This document shows positions 1 through 8,744 of a stretch of DNA of 64,000 nucleotides, piece by piece. Numbering within the stretch: position 1 is the stretch's first letter; every line of letters starts with the position of its first letter. The notes beneath the pieces are model-generated. The model was not told the origin of the DNA and searched no databases. It was given only the letters and a program-made list of their open reading frames with translations. Location of the stretch: NCBI RefSeq assembly GCF_000016825.1, contig NC_009513.1:955001-1019000 (forward strand), read 5' to 3'. The DNA comes from Limosilactobacillus reuteri subsp. reuteri (GTDB lineage: Bacteria > Bacillota > Bacilli > Lactobacillales > Lactobacillaceae). The position numbers were made by a program, and so were the translations under genes.

Positions 1-527
1 TCAACGAAATCGCCGTATTTTTCATTAACTGCCTTAATGATCTCTTCTTGGTGTTCCGGTTCATATTTGATTGTCATTGCAATTGGATTGCTTGTTAAGT
101 TAGTCGCGGTTAGGATTTGATCATCGCGCAACTTGTTCGGTAAGAATTCAGGTAAATCATTACTAGCTTGATTAGCCCATACATGATGTTTATTTTCAAC
201 GGTAATTGTTTTAATTCCTAGTTCTTTCCGGTGGGCTAGGAGATCAAGGGCTAGCTCTCGTGTTAATTCAACATCATATTCTTTATCCCAGTGTTCATGT
301 GGTATATGCGTTAGGGCCCCATTAAAGTTTACCATCGGGGTTTTAATCCCAATTTCATCGTAAATATGTTTGGCAATTCGGTAAGGACGACCGGTAATAA
401 TGCTGACAATATGTCCATCCCGGGCAAGGGCACGTAAAGTTATAATTGTCTCGTTTGTTAATTTCGATTGATTATTTAATGTTGTGCCATCAAGATCAAG
501 CGCAATCAAGTGTTGATCCATTACCAT
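1..527 (-). CDS. HAD-superfamily (Cof-type) sugar phosphatase, N-terminal part
   Basis: Partial gene running off the left edge; about 175 codons of its N-terminal part are visible. The protein opens with the HAD motif I (DLDGTT, nucleophile Asp and acid/base Asp) followed by motif II around ITGRP, then a cap-domain-like stretch, as in Cof/YidA-type phosphatases of about 270 residues that dephosphorylate sugar phosphates or FMN-type substrates in the cytosol. The start at 527 has a purine-rich GGAAAGAG upstream; an in-frame ATG at 521 is equally possible. It is divergent from rsmF. The substrate cannot be told from the sequence. Confidence 0.85.
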   Translation of the reverse strand, partial: MVMDQHLIALDLDGTTLNNQSKLTNETIITLRALARDGHIVSIITGRPYRIAKHIYDEIGIKTPMVNFNGALTHIPHEHWDKEYDVELTRELALDLLAHRKELGIKTITVENKHHVWANQASNDLPEFLPNKLRDDQILTATNLTSNPIAMTIKYEPEHQEEIIKAVNEKYGDFV

Positions 528-665
528 TTCACTTCTCTTTCCATAAAAAATTCAATTATAATATTGTAAACAAAAACTTAACGCTTTGCCAAGTATTTTG
601 ACTTAAAAAGACTAAAAAATACGTTACAATAAAGATATTACGATAAAGAGGAGCGAGAAATTAAC

Positions 666-2033
666 GTGCAATTACCAAATGAATTTGTCACGAAATACAA
701 AAAACTAATGGGAGCAGAGGCCGATGAGTTTTTATCAGCACTTGCCCAGTCAAGTTATAGTGGTTTTCGCGAGAATCCATTAAAGAACGGACAGCCGGTT
801 GCAACAATTGAAAAAGCCACGGAGAAAGTACCGTATGTGCCGACAGGATATTATGGTCAAGTGAATGGAAAATCATTAGACCATGTTACTGGATGGGTAT
901 ATAGTCAAGAGCCGTCAGCAATGTTTGTAGGCGAAGTGGTTAATCCCCAAGCTGGAGAACGTGTGCTAGACTTGTGTGCAGCTCCCGGAGGCAAAACAAC
1001 CCACCTCATCGCTAAAATGAACAACCAGGGACTATTAGTTGCTAATGAAATTTTCCCTAAACGGGCGAAGATTTTGGCGGAAAACTTGGAACGATGGGGC
1101 GCAAAAAATGCAGTTGTCACTAGTGAAAGTCCCGCAGATTTAGAAAAACAATTTCCCCAATATTTTGACCGGATTCTTGTTGATGCACCTTGTTCTGGAG
1201 AAGGAATGTTTAGAAAAGAGCCGGCCGGAATTGAATATTGGTCACCAGAATACCCTGCTGAGTGTGCTAACCGTCAGCAAAAGATCCTCGCATCCGCAAT
1301 GAAAATGCTAAAGCCAGGAGGAACATTAGTATATTCAACCTGTACTTTTGCACCAGAAGAGGATGAACAAAATATCTCATGGCTGCTCAATAGCTATCCA
1401 GACTTGAAACTTATTCCAATTGAAAAGGCGTCCGGGATGGATGATGGCCGTCCGGAATGGGCTGATGGCAATGAAGAATTGAAAAAGACAGTTCGACTAT
1501 TCCCACACCATCTCAAGGGGGAAGGACACTTCATTGCTAAGTTAGTAAATGGTGAACCTAAGACAATAGATAAAAAGCGCAAAAAGAAGAATAAGCGGAA
1601 AAAGCAATCGATTGTTAAACCGGACAAAGAACAGGTCAAACTCTTTAACCAGTTTGCTACAAGCGTTTTTCCAGACTATCAACCACACCAATTGATTTTA
1701 TTTGGTGACCAGCTCTATGATTTGCCATTAGAAGAAGACAAGATCGAGGGGCTAAATGTACTCCGACCTGGACTTCACCTCGGCACTTTTAAGAAAAATC
1801 GATTTGAACCAGCGTTGGCATGGGCTCTTGCCAGCTTACCACAGGAGGCAAACCGGGTCATTGAACTAAGCCAGGAACAGTGGCACCAATATGTCCATGG
1901 GGATGTAATCAATATTGATGCTGACCTTCCGAATGGTTGGTATTTATTAGTATGCGAGGAACATACTGCTGGTTTTGGAAAGTTGGTCGGTAAAACAATC
2001 AAAAACTTTTATCCCAAGGGGTTACGTTTTTAA
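666..2033 (+). CDS. rsmF: 16S rRNA m5C methyltransferase, RsmF-like (NOL1/NOP2/Sun)
   Basis: SAM-dependent methyltransferase that makes 5-methylcytosine in ribosomal RNA. The 455-residue product has the NOL1/NOP2/Sun layout: N-terminal substrate-binding part, SAM-binding CAAPGGKT near residue 104, catalytic DAPCSGEG with Cys about 176, second catalytic Cys in YSTCTF about 226, then a Lys-rich linker (about 295-320) and a C-terminal PUA-like domain typical of the RsmF/YebU group. GTG start with GAGGAGCGAG upstream. It is followed by an SPFH gene with a 15-bp gap and a strong RBS, so the two may be co-transcribed. Function is firm at family level; the modified base position is inferred. Confidence 0.9.
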   Translation: MQLPNEFVTKYKKLMGAEADEFLSALAQSSYSGFRENPLKNGQPVATIEKATEKVPYVPTGYYGQVNGKSLDHVTGWVYSQEPSAMFVGEVVNPQAGERVLDLCAAPGGKTTHLIAKMNNQGLLVANEIFPKRAKILAENLERWGAKNAVVTSESPADLEKQFPQYFDRILVDAPCSGEGMFRKEPAGIEYWSPEYPAECANRQQKILASAMKMLKPGGTLVYSTCTFAPEEDEQNISWLLNSYPDLKLIPIEKASGMDDGRPEWADGNEELKKTVRLFPHHLKGEGHFIAKLVNGEPKTIDKKRKKKNKRKKQSIVKPDKEQVKLFNQFATSVFPDYQPHQLILFGDQLYDLPLEEDKIEGLNVLRPGLHLGTFKKNRFEPALAWALASLPQEANRVIELSQEQWHQYVHGDVINIDADLPNGWYLLVCEEHTAGFGKLVGKTIKNFYPKGLRF

Positions 2034-2051
2034 ATTAGGAGGATTATCGAG

Positions 2052-2918
2052 ATGAAGGAAAAAGCAGCCTTTTACGTTAACGGCTATCTCGGGTTACTCG
2101 GGGCGATTATTATCGGTTTAATTAGTTTGTGGCTGATGTTTGTTGGTTTTACGCGTAATTTTCTGGTGATTCTGACAATTGGAATTATTTTATTCTTGAT
2201 TGTGATTCTTTTTAGTACATCATTGACAATTATTCAGCCAAATGAAGCCAAAGTTTTAACTTTTTTTGGTAATTATATTGGAACCATTCGTGATGCAGGC
2301 TTATTTATGACGGTACCATTTACAAACAAGGAGACTGTTTCTCTGCGTGTTTGCAATTTTAATAGTCAGATTTTAAAGGTCAATGATTCAAAGGGTAATC
2401 CAGTCGAAATTGCGGCCGTTATTGTTTACAAAGTTGTCGATACCGCAAAAGCACTCTTTTCGGTTGATGATTATGAGCAATTTGTTCAAATTCAAAGTGA
2501 GTCTGCGGTTCGTCATGTTGCTAGTGAATATCCATATGATAGTTTTGAAGATCAAGATGCAATTACCCTTCGCGGGAATCCAACCGAAGTATCAGAACGT
2601 TTAACTGCTGAACTGCAAGAACGGTTAAATGTCGCGGGGGTCAAAATTATCGAAACACGGTTAACGCACTTAGCCTACGCAACTGAAATAGCGAGTGCCA
2701 TGCTGCAAAAACAACAGTCATCGGCAATCCTATCAGCGCGCAAGATAATCGTTGAGGGTGCTGTTTCAATTACTGAAGAAGCGATTGAACGACTAAGCAA
2801 GGAAGCCAACCTTGATTTAACAGATGAGCAACGTTTGCAAATCATCAATAACATTATGGTAGCAATTATTAGTGAGCGGGGAACACAACCAGTAATAAAT
2901 ACAGGGACACAAGGATAA
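2052..2918 (+). CDS. SPFH/Band 7 domain membrane protein
   Basis: 288-residue stomatin/prohibitin-type protein. Two hydrophobic segments lie in the first 60 residues (about 12-34 and 36-57), followed by an SPFH domain beginning around the PNEAKVLTFFGNYIGT stretch and a helical, Gln/Ala-rich region around 200-270 expected to oligomerise. Such proteins form membrane-bound ring assemblies and recruit proteases or organise lipid domains. RBS TAGGAGG just upstream of the ATG. Its stop codon is directly followed by the ATG of the LytS-like kinase (TAA then ATG with no gap), implying translational coupling. No partner peptidase gene (NfeD type) is next to it. Confidence 0.85.
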   Translation: MKEKAAFYVNGYLGLLGAIIIGLISLWLMFVGFTRNFLVILTIGIILFLIVILFSTSLTIIQPNEAKVLTFFGNYIGTIRDAGLFMTVPFTNKETVSLRVCNFNSQILKVNDSKGNPVEIAAVIVYKVVDTAKALFSVDDYEQFVQIQSESAVRHVASEYPYDSFEDQDAITLRGNPTEVSERLTAELQERLNVAGVKIIETRLTHLAYATEIASAMLQKQQSSAILSARKIIVEGAVSITEEAIERLSKEANLDLTDEQRLQIINNIMVAIISERGTQPVINTGTQG

Positions 2919-4682
2919 ATGATATATTTAACAATTTTGATGGCAGAGCGGGTTGGTTTAATTATTATTCTAGCATTTTTGCTAGTTAGTGTGCCCTTAT
3001 TCCGCCGCCTGTTATTTAATCAAACCATTAGTGCCAAAATTCAACTAACGATTCTTTTTTCTATTTTTGCTATTATGGCTAATATGACCGGAATAGAGAT
3101 TGACGCAAATAACCAGTTGCATAACAAAATCATTCTTACGGCCATTTCAACAAATGACTCGATTGTTAATGCCCGAATTTTAGGTGTTTCAGTTGCTGGG
3201 ATTATTGGTGGGCCATGGGTTGGTAGTTTAGTAGGATTGGTAGCAGGAGTCCATCGGATTATTCAAGGTGCGCCCCTGCAAGGTTGGTTTTATGTGCCTA
3301 GTTCAGTTTTGATTGGTGCGCTTTCTGGTTTTTTGTATCATGATCGAAAAAGTTATTTTAAGGTAATGACGCCGTGGCATGGCTTTATTGTTGGAATTTT
3401 GATGGAAAGTATTCAAATGCTTTTTATCTTGCTATTCAGTCCAACGGGATGGGCTTTAGTTAAATATATTGCCTTGCCAATGATCTTGGTTAATTCGCTA
3501 GGGACATCGATTTTCTTATCAATCATTTCAATGTACCTTCACCAAGAGGAAGAACTGCGCGCTATGCAAACTCATTCTGTCTTGCAATTAACAAATGAAA
3601 CCTTGCCTTATTTTCGTCAAGGATTAAATAAAAGCTCAGCGCAACAAGTAGTCAAAATTATTAAAAAATATACTAATTTTGATGCAGTGAGTATCACCGA
3701 TAGGCAACGAATACTGGCACATATTGGAGCTGGTGACGATCACCATATCCCAGGGAATAGACTAGAAACTTCTTTATCCAGTAATGTGATCAAAACGGGC
3801 CAAATAAAGATCGCAAATAACAGTAAAATGATTGGTTGTATCGATCCCAATTGTCCTTTAGAAGCAGCGATTGTTGCTCCTCTGCGAATTGGGAATGAAG
3901 TTATCGGCACGTTAAAAATGTATTATACTGATCAATGGCATTTAACACCGGTTGAAATTCAGCTAGCAATCGGTCTATGTGAGATTTTTGCTAACCAAAT
4001 TGCATTGGGTGAAGCAGAAGTACAGGCGCAATTAGTTCGAGATGCTAAGATAAAAGCCTTACAAGCCCAAATAAATCCGCATTTCTTTTTTAATGCTATT
4101 AATACGATTAGTGCAATTTTACGCCGGGATCAAGAGAAAGCGCGAGAACTTCTCCTTCAACTTAGTAATTATTTCCGGGCTAACTTAATTGGGGCCCGGG
4201 AGACCGAAATTACTTTGGGACAAGAGCGATCGCAAGTCGATGCATACCTTGAACTGGAACAAACTAGGTTTCCACAGAAATATAACATTACCTTTGATCA
4301 ACAAGTCGAAAATGATGTTTACCTGCCGCCATTTACAATTCAAGTATTAGTTGAAAATGCGCTTAAACATGCTTTCGGAGCACGTAAAGACCATAATAAT
4401 GTTCAAATAACAATAAAGCAGCTGGGAGCGCGGTTGGCAATTCAAGTAGCTGATAATGGAGAAGGGATTGCACCGGAACTTCTTCCTAAACTTGGGAAAG
4501 AACCATTGACATCTTCAAAGGGAAGTGGAAATGCGCTATATAATTTGAATCAGCGCTTAATTGGTCTATATGATGAGCGTAGTGCCCTTCAAATTACAAG
4601 CAGTAATAAGGGAACAAAAATTAAAATTTCTTTACCATATCACACTAAGGAAGGTGCAGACAATGAAAGTCTTAATCGTTGA
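2919..4682 (+). CDS. lytS: Sensor histidine kinase, LytS family
   Basis: 587-residue membrane sensor kinase. Residues 1-205 hold several hydrophobic segments of the 5TMR-LYT type; about 225-365 is a GAF-like sensor domain; the His_kinase phosphoacceptor motif QINPHFFFNAIN places the phosphorylated His at 388; the C-terminal HATPase_c domain carries the N box (ENALKHAF) and G boxes (DNGEGI, GSGNALYNL). LytS kinases sense membrane or pyruvate-related signals and phosphorylate LytR/LytT. It overlaps the downstream response regulator by 20 bases, so the pair is translationally coupled. In several Firmicutes this system activates lrgAB, which indeed follows here. Confidence 0.92.
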   Translation: MIYLTILMAERVGLIIILAFLLVSVPLFRRLLFNQTISAKIQLTILFSIFAIMANMTGIEIDANNQLHNKIILTAISTNDSIVNARILGVSVAGIIGGPWVGSLVGLVAGVHRIIQGAPLQGWFYVPSSVLIGALSGFLYHDRKSYFKVMTPWHGFIVGILMESIQMLFILLFSPTGWALVKYIALPMILVNSLGTSIFLSIISMYLHQEEELRAMQTHSVLQLTNETLPYFRQGLNKSSAQQVVKIIKKYTNFDAVSITDRQRILAHIGAGDDHHIPGNRLETSLSSNVIKTGQIKIANNSKMIGCIDPNCPLEAAIVAPLRIGNEVIGTLKMYYTDQWHLTPVEIQLAIGLCEIFANQIALGEAEVQAQLVRDAKIKALQAQINPHFFFNAINTISAILRRDQEKARELLLQLSNYFRANLIGARETEITLGQERSQVDAYLELEQTRFPQKYNITFDQQVENDVYLPPFTIQVLVENALKHAFGARKDHNNVQITIKQLGARLAIQVADNGEGIAPELLPKLGKEPLTSSKGSGNALYNLNQRLIGLYDERSALQITSSNKGTKIKISLPYHTKEGADNESLNR

Positions 4683-5394
4683 TGATGAACCGCTTGCTCG
4701 TGAAGAACTTCATTATCTAATTCAGGGAAATAGTGAAGTTACAGAAATACTTGAAGCAGATGGGATTTTTATGGCAGAGGAACAAGTAAAAAGTGAACAC
4801 CCAGATATGGTTTTCCTAGATATAAAGTTATCTGATGGAAATGGGATGGCATTAGCTGAAAAAATAAAATCATTTGATAATAGTCCTCATATTGTCTTTG
4901 CCACTGCTTATGATTCCTATGCGTTAGATGCCTTTGAAGCAGATGCAGTTGACTATATTTTGAAGCCATTTTCTGCTAAAAGGGTCAACGAAGCAATTAT
5001 GCGTGTCGCCAAATTAATTTCGCCAGAGGATGATGCTACCAAAGCTAAGAGGGAATTAAGGCAGAATCCCCGAATTTCAATTCAAAACGACGAGCGAACG
5101 ATCATTTTACAGAAAAAACAAATACTTTACGTACAGGCACAGCAAGGCTTTGTTTATATCTGGACTCTTAATAAGCATAAAATCATTAGTCGACAGACGC
5201 TCACTAATATTTATGACCAATTAAAATCTCCAGAATTTTTACAGATCCATCGTAGTTTTATTGTCAATTTGAATGGCGTAACAGAGCTTCAGCCTAGTTT
5301 CAATCATACTTATGAGCTGACATTAATTGATGGCAGTAAATTACCGGTAAGTCGTTCATATGTTAATACAACCAAAAAAGCATTAGGTTTATAA
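4663..5394 (+). CDS. lytR: LytTR-family response regulator
   Basis: Response regulator partner of LytS. The start is taken at 4663 (MKVLIVDDEP) because the receiver domain begins there and AAGG lies just upstream; a longer in-frame reading from 4561 lies wholly inside lytS and lacks domain homology. The 243-residue product has a receiver domain (acidic pair DD at 7-8, phospho-acceptor Asp about 53 in FLDIKL, Lys in YILKPF) and a C-terminal LytTR DNA-binding domain (RSFIVNLNGV). LytTR proteins bind paired direct repeats; such a pair lies 50-80 bases downstream of this gene, ahead of lrgA. A terminator follows. Confidence 0.92.
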   Translation: MKVLIVDDEPLAREELHYLIQGNSEVTEILEADGIFMAEEQVKSEHPDMVFLDIKLSDGNGMALAEKIKSFDNSPHIVFATAYDSYALDAFEADAVDYILKPFSAKRVNEAIMRVAKLISPEDDATKAKRELRQNPRISIQNDERTIILQKKQILYVQAQQGFVYIWTLNKHKIISRQTLTNIYDQLKSPEFLQIHRSFIVNLNGVTELQPSFNHTYELTLIDGSKLPVSRSYVNTTKKALGL

Positions 5395-5397
5395 AAA

Positions 5398-5437
5398 AGG
5401 ATTGGTGAATTGTTTATCTTTTCACCAATCTTTTTTT
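5398..5437 (+). terminator. Rho-independent terminator after lytSR
   Basis: Perfect 10-bp stem GATTGGTGAA / TTCACCAATC (5400-5409 with 5421-5430) followed by seven T residues. It ends the SPFH-lytS-lytR unit and separates it from lrgAB-ldh. Confidence 0.93.
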
Positions 5438-5444
5438 AGAGTAA

Positions 5445-5475
5445 GGCATTTTAAGTTAACTGGAGGGCATTTTAA
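5445..5475 (+). promoter_or_regulatory. Predicted LytR operator: two GGCATTTTAA direct repeats
   Basis: The 10-mer GGCATTTTAA occurs at 5445-5454 and again at 5466-5475, exactly 21 bases apart start to start, i.e. two helical turns. Paired direct repeats with this period are the usual target geometry of LytTR-domain regulators. It lies upstream of a possible -10 (TAAAAT, 5529-5534) for lrgA. The assignment to LytR is inferred from position and spacing. Confidence 0.65.
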
Positions 5476-5541
5476 CGCAAATTTAGGTTATTTAATAGTG
5501 AAAACGAATACAAATTGATAAAAATTAGTAAAATAGATTGT

Positions 5542-5580
5542 GATAAATGGTATTAACGTTAATGCCTAAACATATTTATC
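5542..5580 (+). promoter_or_regulatory. Nested palindrome in the lrgA leader
   Basis: GATAAAT (5542-5548) pairs with ATTTATC (5574-5580), enclosing the near-perfect 18-base palindrome GGTATTAACGTTAATGCC (5549-5566). It sits immediately upstream of the lrgA ribosome binding site AGGAGG (5587-5592), so it could be an operator or an RNA hairpin affecting translation. Function unknown. Confidence 0.45.
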
Positions 5581-5598
5581 ATGTTTAGGAGGATTATT

Positions 5599-6018
5599 AT
5601 GAAGAAAGAAGAAAAGAAAAAGGAAGCGCCCATTTTAGTTCAAATGGGAATCTTTGCTGCAATTTTATTCGTATCACAATTAATCTCTAATCTTTTTCCT
5701 AAGAGTTTCGTTGTTCCTACACCATTAATTGGAATGATTTTATTATATATTTTATTAGCTTGCCATATTGTTAAGTTGGAACAAGTTGAAAAGTTCGGAG
5801 ATTTCATGATTAGTTTAATTGCCTTTCTGTTTGTCCCATCAGGAATTCAACTTGCTGGGAGCCTTGGTTTAATGAAAAAAGAAGGGCTACAAGATGTAAT
5901 TGTTATTATTATTTCGACAATTATTTTATTAGCAGTAATTGCTTATGTTGGAGCATTCTTTATTGGGGTACATCATAAATTATTCAAGACTAACAAGGGG
6001 GAAACTGATAATGACTAA
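5599..6018 (+). CDS. lrgA: LrgA/CidA family membrane protein (pyruvate transport / holin-like)
   Basis: Small 139-residue membrane protein with four predicted hydrophobic segments, matching CidA/LrgA (holin-like) family length and the conserved PTPLIGMILLYILL stretch. The start is set at 5599, six bases after AGGAGG, not at the earlier ATG at 5581 that precedes the RBS. LrgA works with LrgB; the pair was first described as murein hydrolase regulators, and later work in Bacillus (PftAB) and Streptococcus supports a pyruvate uptake function. Stop codon overlaps the lrgB start by 8 bases. Lies behind a likely LytR operator. Confidence 0.9.
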   Translation: MKKEEKKKEAPILVQMGIFAAILFVSQLISNLFPKSFVVPTPLIGMILLYILLACHIVKLEQVEKFGDFMISLIAFLFVPSGIQLAGSLGLMKKEGLQDVIVIIISTIILLAVIAYVGAFFIGVHHKLFKTNKGETDND

Positions 6019-6751
6019 TGTATTTATTACCAATCTAGCGTTACCTTTTACCGGGGTATTCATTTCATTGCTGGTTTACTTAATTGGGATGTGGCTTTTC
6101 AAAATTAGTAATGGCTTCTTCCTTTTCACCCCATTGTTAGTAGGGATGGTATTAGGGATTGTAATTTTGGCAATCTGGGCCAAAGTCGCCAATTCAACTA
6201 CTGCTGCGGTTTACAAGAAATTTTACCAACCGGGTGGAAACTTAATTTTTTGGTTTTTGAATCCAGCAACAATGGCATTTGCGATTCCGCTCTATCGCCG
6301 GAATGATGTTTTTAAGAAATATTGGGTCGATGTAATTCTCACATTATTTGTGGGTGGATTCATTTCATTATTTTTGATTCAAGGAACAGCTAAATTATTT
6401 GCTCTTTCCCGTGTTTCAACCGCCGCTATGCTTCCTCAAGCAGCTACTACCGCTGTTGCGATGCCAATTGCAAAGGGAATCGGTGGTGATCCTGCGGTAA
6501 CAGCGATGGCATGTATCTTAAATGCAGTTATTATTTATGCCCTTGCCGAATTCCTGATTAAGGTCTTTAGACTAAAGAAAATTTCTAAGGTCGGAACTGG
6601 TCTTGGTCTTGGATCCGCTGGTCACACTGTTGGATCTGCTAAGGCGGTTCAACTAGGGTCAATTCAGGGAGCAATGGCCGCAGTGGCAGTTGTTATCGTT
6701 TCATTAGCAATGGACATTTTGGTTCCTATTTATGCTCATCTTTTTATGTAA
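6011..6751 (+). CDS. lrgB: LrgB family membrane protein
   Basis: 246-residue polytopic membrane protein of the LrgB/YohK family, partner of LrgA. The start at 6011 (MTNVFITN) has GGGG upstream within the end of lrgA and overlaps it by 8 bases, showing translational coupling; the longer reading from 5939 only adds residues in the lrgA overlap. Hydrophobic helices alternate through the protein, with the typical Ala/Gly-rich loop around TAAMLPQAATTAVAMPIA and the GLGSAGHTVGSAKA motif near the C-terminus. The ldh gene begins 27 bases downstream with its own RBS and no terminator between, so lrgA-lrgB-ldh probably form one transcript. Confidence 0.92.
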   Translation: MTNVFITNLALPFTGVFISLLVYLIGMWLFKISNGFFLFTPLLVGMVLGIVILAIWAKVANSTTAAVYKKFYQPGGNLIFWFLNPATMAFAIPLYRRNDVFKKYWVDVILTLFVGGFISLFLIQGTAKLFALSRVSTAAMLPQAATTAVAMPIAKGIGGDPAVTAMACILNAVIIYALAEFLIKVFRLKKISKVGTGLGLGSAGHTVGSAKAVQLGSIQGAMAAVAVVIVSLAMDILVPIYAHLFM

Positions 6752-6778
6752 ATTTTAATTAGGGAGAGAAAAAGAAGT

Positions 6779-7753
6779 ATGGCGACAGAAGAACATCAAA
6801 AGGTTGTTTTAATTGGTGATGGAGTTGTGGGGTCCGCTTATGCTTTTAGCGTGATCCAGCAAGGTTTAGCTGAGGAATTAGTTATTATAAATAAGAGTAA
6901 TGAGCGAAGCGTTGGGGATGCACTAGATTTGGAAGACGCAACGCCATTTACTGCCCCAGTAAAGGTCAAGGCTGGTAGCTATCAAGATTGTAAAGATGCT
7001 GATATTATTACTATTTGTGCAGGCGCTGCGCAAAAGCCAGGTGAAACACGGCTTAAATTAGTTGAACGCAACTTAAAGATTATGAAGGAAATCGTTCAAG
7101 AAGTAGTTAATACCGGATTTAATGGGATCTTCTTAATTGCTGCCAACCCAGTCGATATCTTGACATATGCTGTTCAAAAAATTTCTGGCTTTCCAGCACA
7201 TAAAGTTATCGGATCGGGAACTTCTCTTGATTCAGCGCGCTTAAGAGTAGCGATTGGTAAAAAGCTGGCTATTGATCCCCGCGATGTTCATGTTGATATG
7301 TTAGCGGAGCATGGAGATTCAGAATTTGCTGCTTATTCTTGTGGGACAATCGGTGGAACGCCTTTAATGGATTATGTTTTAGCTAATGGACTAACAAAGC
7401 AAGAACTGTTAAAACTAGAAGAAGAAGTACGTAATAAGGCGTATGAGATTATTAATCGAAAAGGCGCAACATATTATGGAGTAGCGACTGCTTTGGCAAG
7501 AATAACGAAAGCAATTTTATATGACCAAAATACAGTATTACCCGTGAGTGCATATTTAGATGGTGAATATGGAGAAAAGGATATTTACCTCGGGACACCG
7601 GCTGTAATTGATAAAGACGGTATTCAAAAAGTAGTAGAATTACCATTAGATTCACGTGAACAAGAGGCTTTAATTAATTCAGCATCAGTTTTGCGTGAAA
7701 CGACAGCAAATGGGATGACTAAAGCGGGGCTGTTGAACTATCTTTGGAAATAA
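6779..7753 (+). CDS. ldh: L-lactate dehydrogenase
   Basis: 324-residue NAD-dependent L-lactate dehydrogenase interconverting pyruvate and lactate in the cytosol. Visible features are the Rossmann glycine motif GDGVVGSAYA near residue 13, the NAD/substrate loop ending in KPGETR, and the catalytic His in LAEHGDSE about residue 180. RBS AGGGAGAG precedes the ATG. Being placed behind lrgAB rather than alone links it to pyruvate movement across the membrane and, by inference, to LytSR control. A strong terminator follows. Confidence 0.95.
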   Translation: MATEEHQKVVLIGDGVVGSAYAFSVIQQGLAEELVIINKSNERSVGDALDLEDATPFTAPVKVKAGSYQDCKDADIITICAGAAQKPGETRLKLVERNLKIMKEIVQEVVNTGFNGIFLIAANPVDILTYAVQKISGFPAHKVIGSGTSLDSARLRVAIGKKLAIDPRDVHVDMLAEHGDSEFAAYSCGTIGGTPLMDYVLANGLTKQELLKLEEEVRNKAYEIINRKGATYYGVATALARITKAILYDQNTVLPVSAYLDGEYGEKDIYLGTPAVIDKDGIQKVVELPLDSREQEALINSASVLRETTANGMTKAGLLNYLWK

Positions 7754-7756
7754 ATA

Positions 7757-7806
7757 AAATGACTAAGATTGAGGAGTGATGTTTTCCTCAGTCTTAGTCA
7801 TTTTTG
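7757..7806. terminator. Bidirectional terminator between ldh and fructokinase
   Basis: Long stem AATGACTAAGATTGAGGA with TCCTCAGTCTTAGTCATT (one mismatch) and T-rich flanks on both strands, placed between two convergent genes. Confidence 0.92.
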
Positions 7807-7808
7807 TG

Positions 7809-8688
7809 TTATTTATCTTTTTCAATTAAGTGTTTAGCCAATGCAAAATTACCAAGAGTAGCTGAGCCATTTCCTGGAACAGAAGGGTTGACAATATATT
7901 CATCGAGCGATCCAACTGGAAGATAATCGTTCCATAACATTGCAAATTGCTTCCGAACCCGTTCAAGAAAGGCTGGGCGCGAAACACTTCCACCAAAGAT
8001 AATTTTTTGTGGCCGCAAAATGGCAGTTACCTGAACCGCCGCTTGTGCAACATAATATGCCATGATGTCCCAAACAGGGTGATTATCAGGAACATCTTCG
8101 CCACTAATACCGAGCCGCGCCTTGAAAGTTGGTCCAGCTACCAATCCTTCCAAACAATCATGGTGGTAAGGGCAGATACCAGTAAAACTTAGATCAGCTG
8201 GGTGGCGTTGTAAGCGAACGTGGCCCATTTCAGGGGTACTAATTCCCCCCAATAAAGCGACCATCTTGAATTGCCCCAGCACCCACGCCAGTTCCAAGGG
8301 TATAGTAAACCAAGGCCGGATTATCATACTTATCTTTTAAATTGACATATTCACCGTAAACCGAACCATTGACGTCTGTTGTCCAGTAGACTGGAATATT
8401 GAGGGCGTCAGTCATTGTGCCAACAAAATTGCAATTTTGCCACTTAACTTTAGGAGTATCAGTAATGTAACCGTACTTTGCACTAGCCGGATTAGTATCA
8501 ATTGGTCCAAAACTGGCAATTGACAGTGCAGTCAGTTCAGGGTACTGCTTAAAAAATTCAATTGAAGCCCCTAAAGTTTCTTCGGGGGTAGTTGTAGGGA
8601 TGATTTTTTTATCAATTTCATTAAAATTTTCGTCACCGACAGCACAGACAAACTTAGTACCGCCAGCTTCAATACTTCCTAATAACAT
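7809..8688 (-). pseudogene. scrK: ROK-family fructokinase, frameshifted
   Basis: Two adjacent frames together encode one ROK fructokinase of about 292 residues: the N-terminal part (GSIEAGGTKFVCAVGD, ATP-binding) reads from 8688 and stops at 8239, and the C-terminal part (GGISTPEMGHVRLQRH with the metal-binding His/Cys cluster HHDCLEG) continues in another frame to 7809. The break is at a run of six C on the plus strand (8245-8250); with five, the reading IGGISTPEMGH is restored. ROK fructokinases phosphorylate fructose using ATP. The start 8688 follows GAGG, preferred over 8703. This could be a real inactivation, a phase-variable tract or a sequencing error. Confidence 0.85.
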
Positions 8689-8710
8689 AATCAAAAACCT
8701 CATTTAATTA

Positions 8711-8726
8711 AAGTGAACGTTTATCA
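8711..8726. promoter_or_regulatory. LacI-type operator copy 1
   Basis: Imperfect 16-base palindrome centred on AACGTT (AAGTGAACGTTTATCA), lying between the fructokinase -10 and its start codon. It belongs to a set of four similar sites around the LacI-family gene at 8810-9829. Confidence 0.6.
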
Positions 8727-8744
8727 ATCTGATAACCATGTTTG

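Noticed and set aside
598-630. Candidate promoter TTGACT / TACAAT before rsmF
   Set aside because: The spacer is 21 bases, too long to call with confidence.
4561-4662. 34-codon N-terminal extension of LytR
   Set aside because: Wholly inside lytS, precedes the receiver domain and lacks an RBS.
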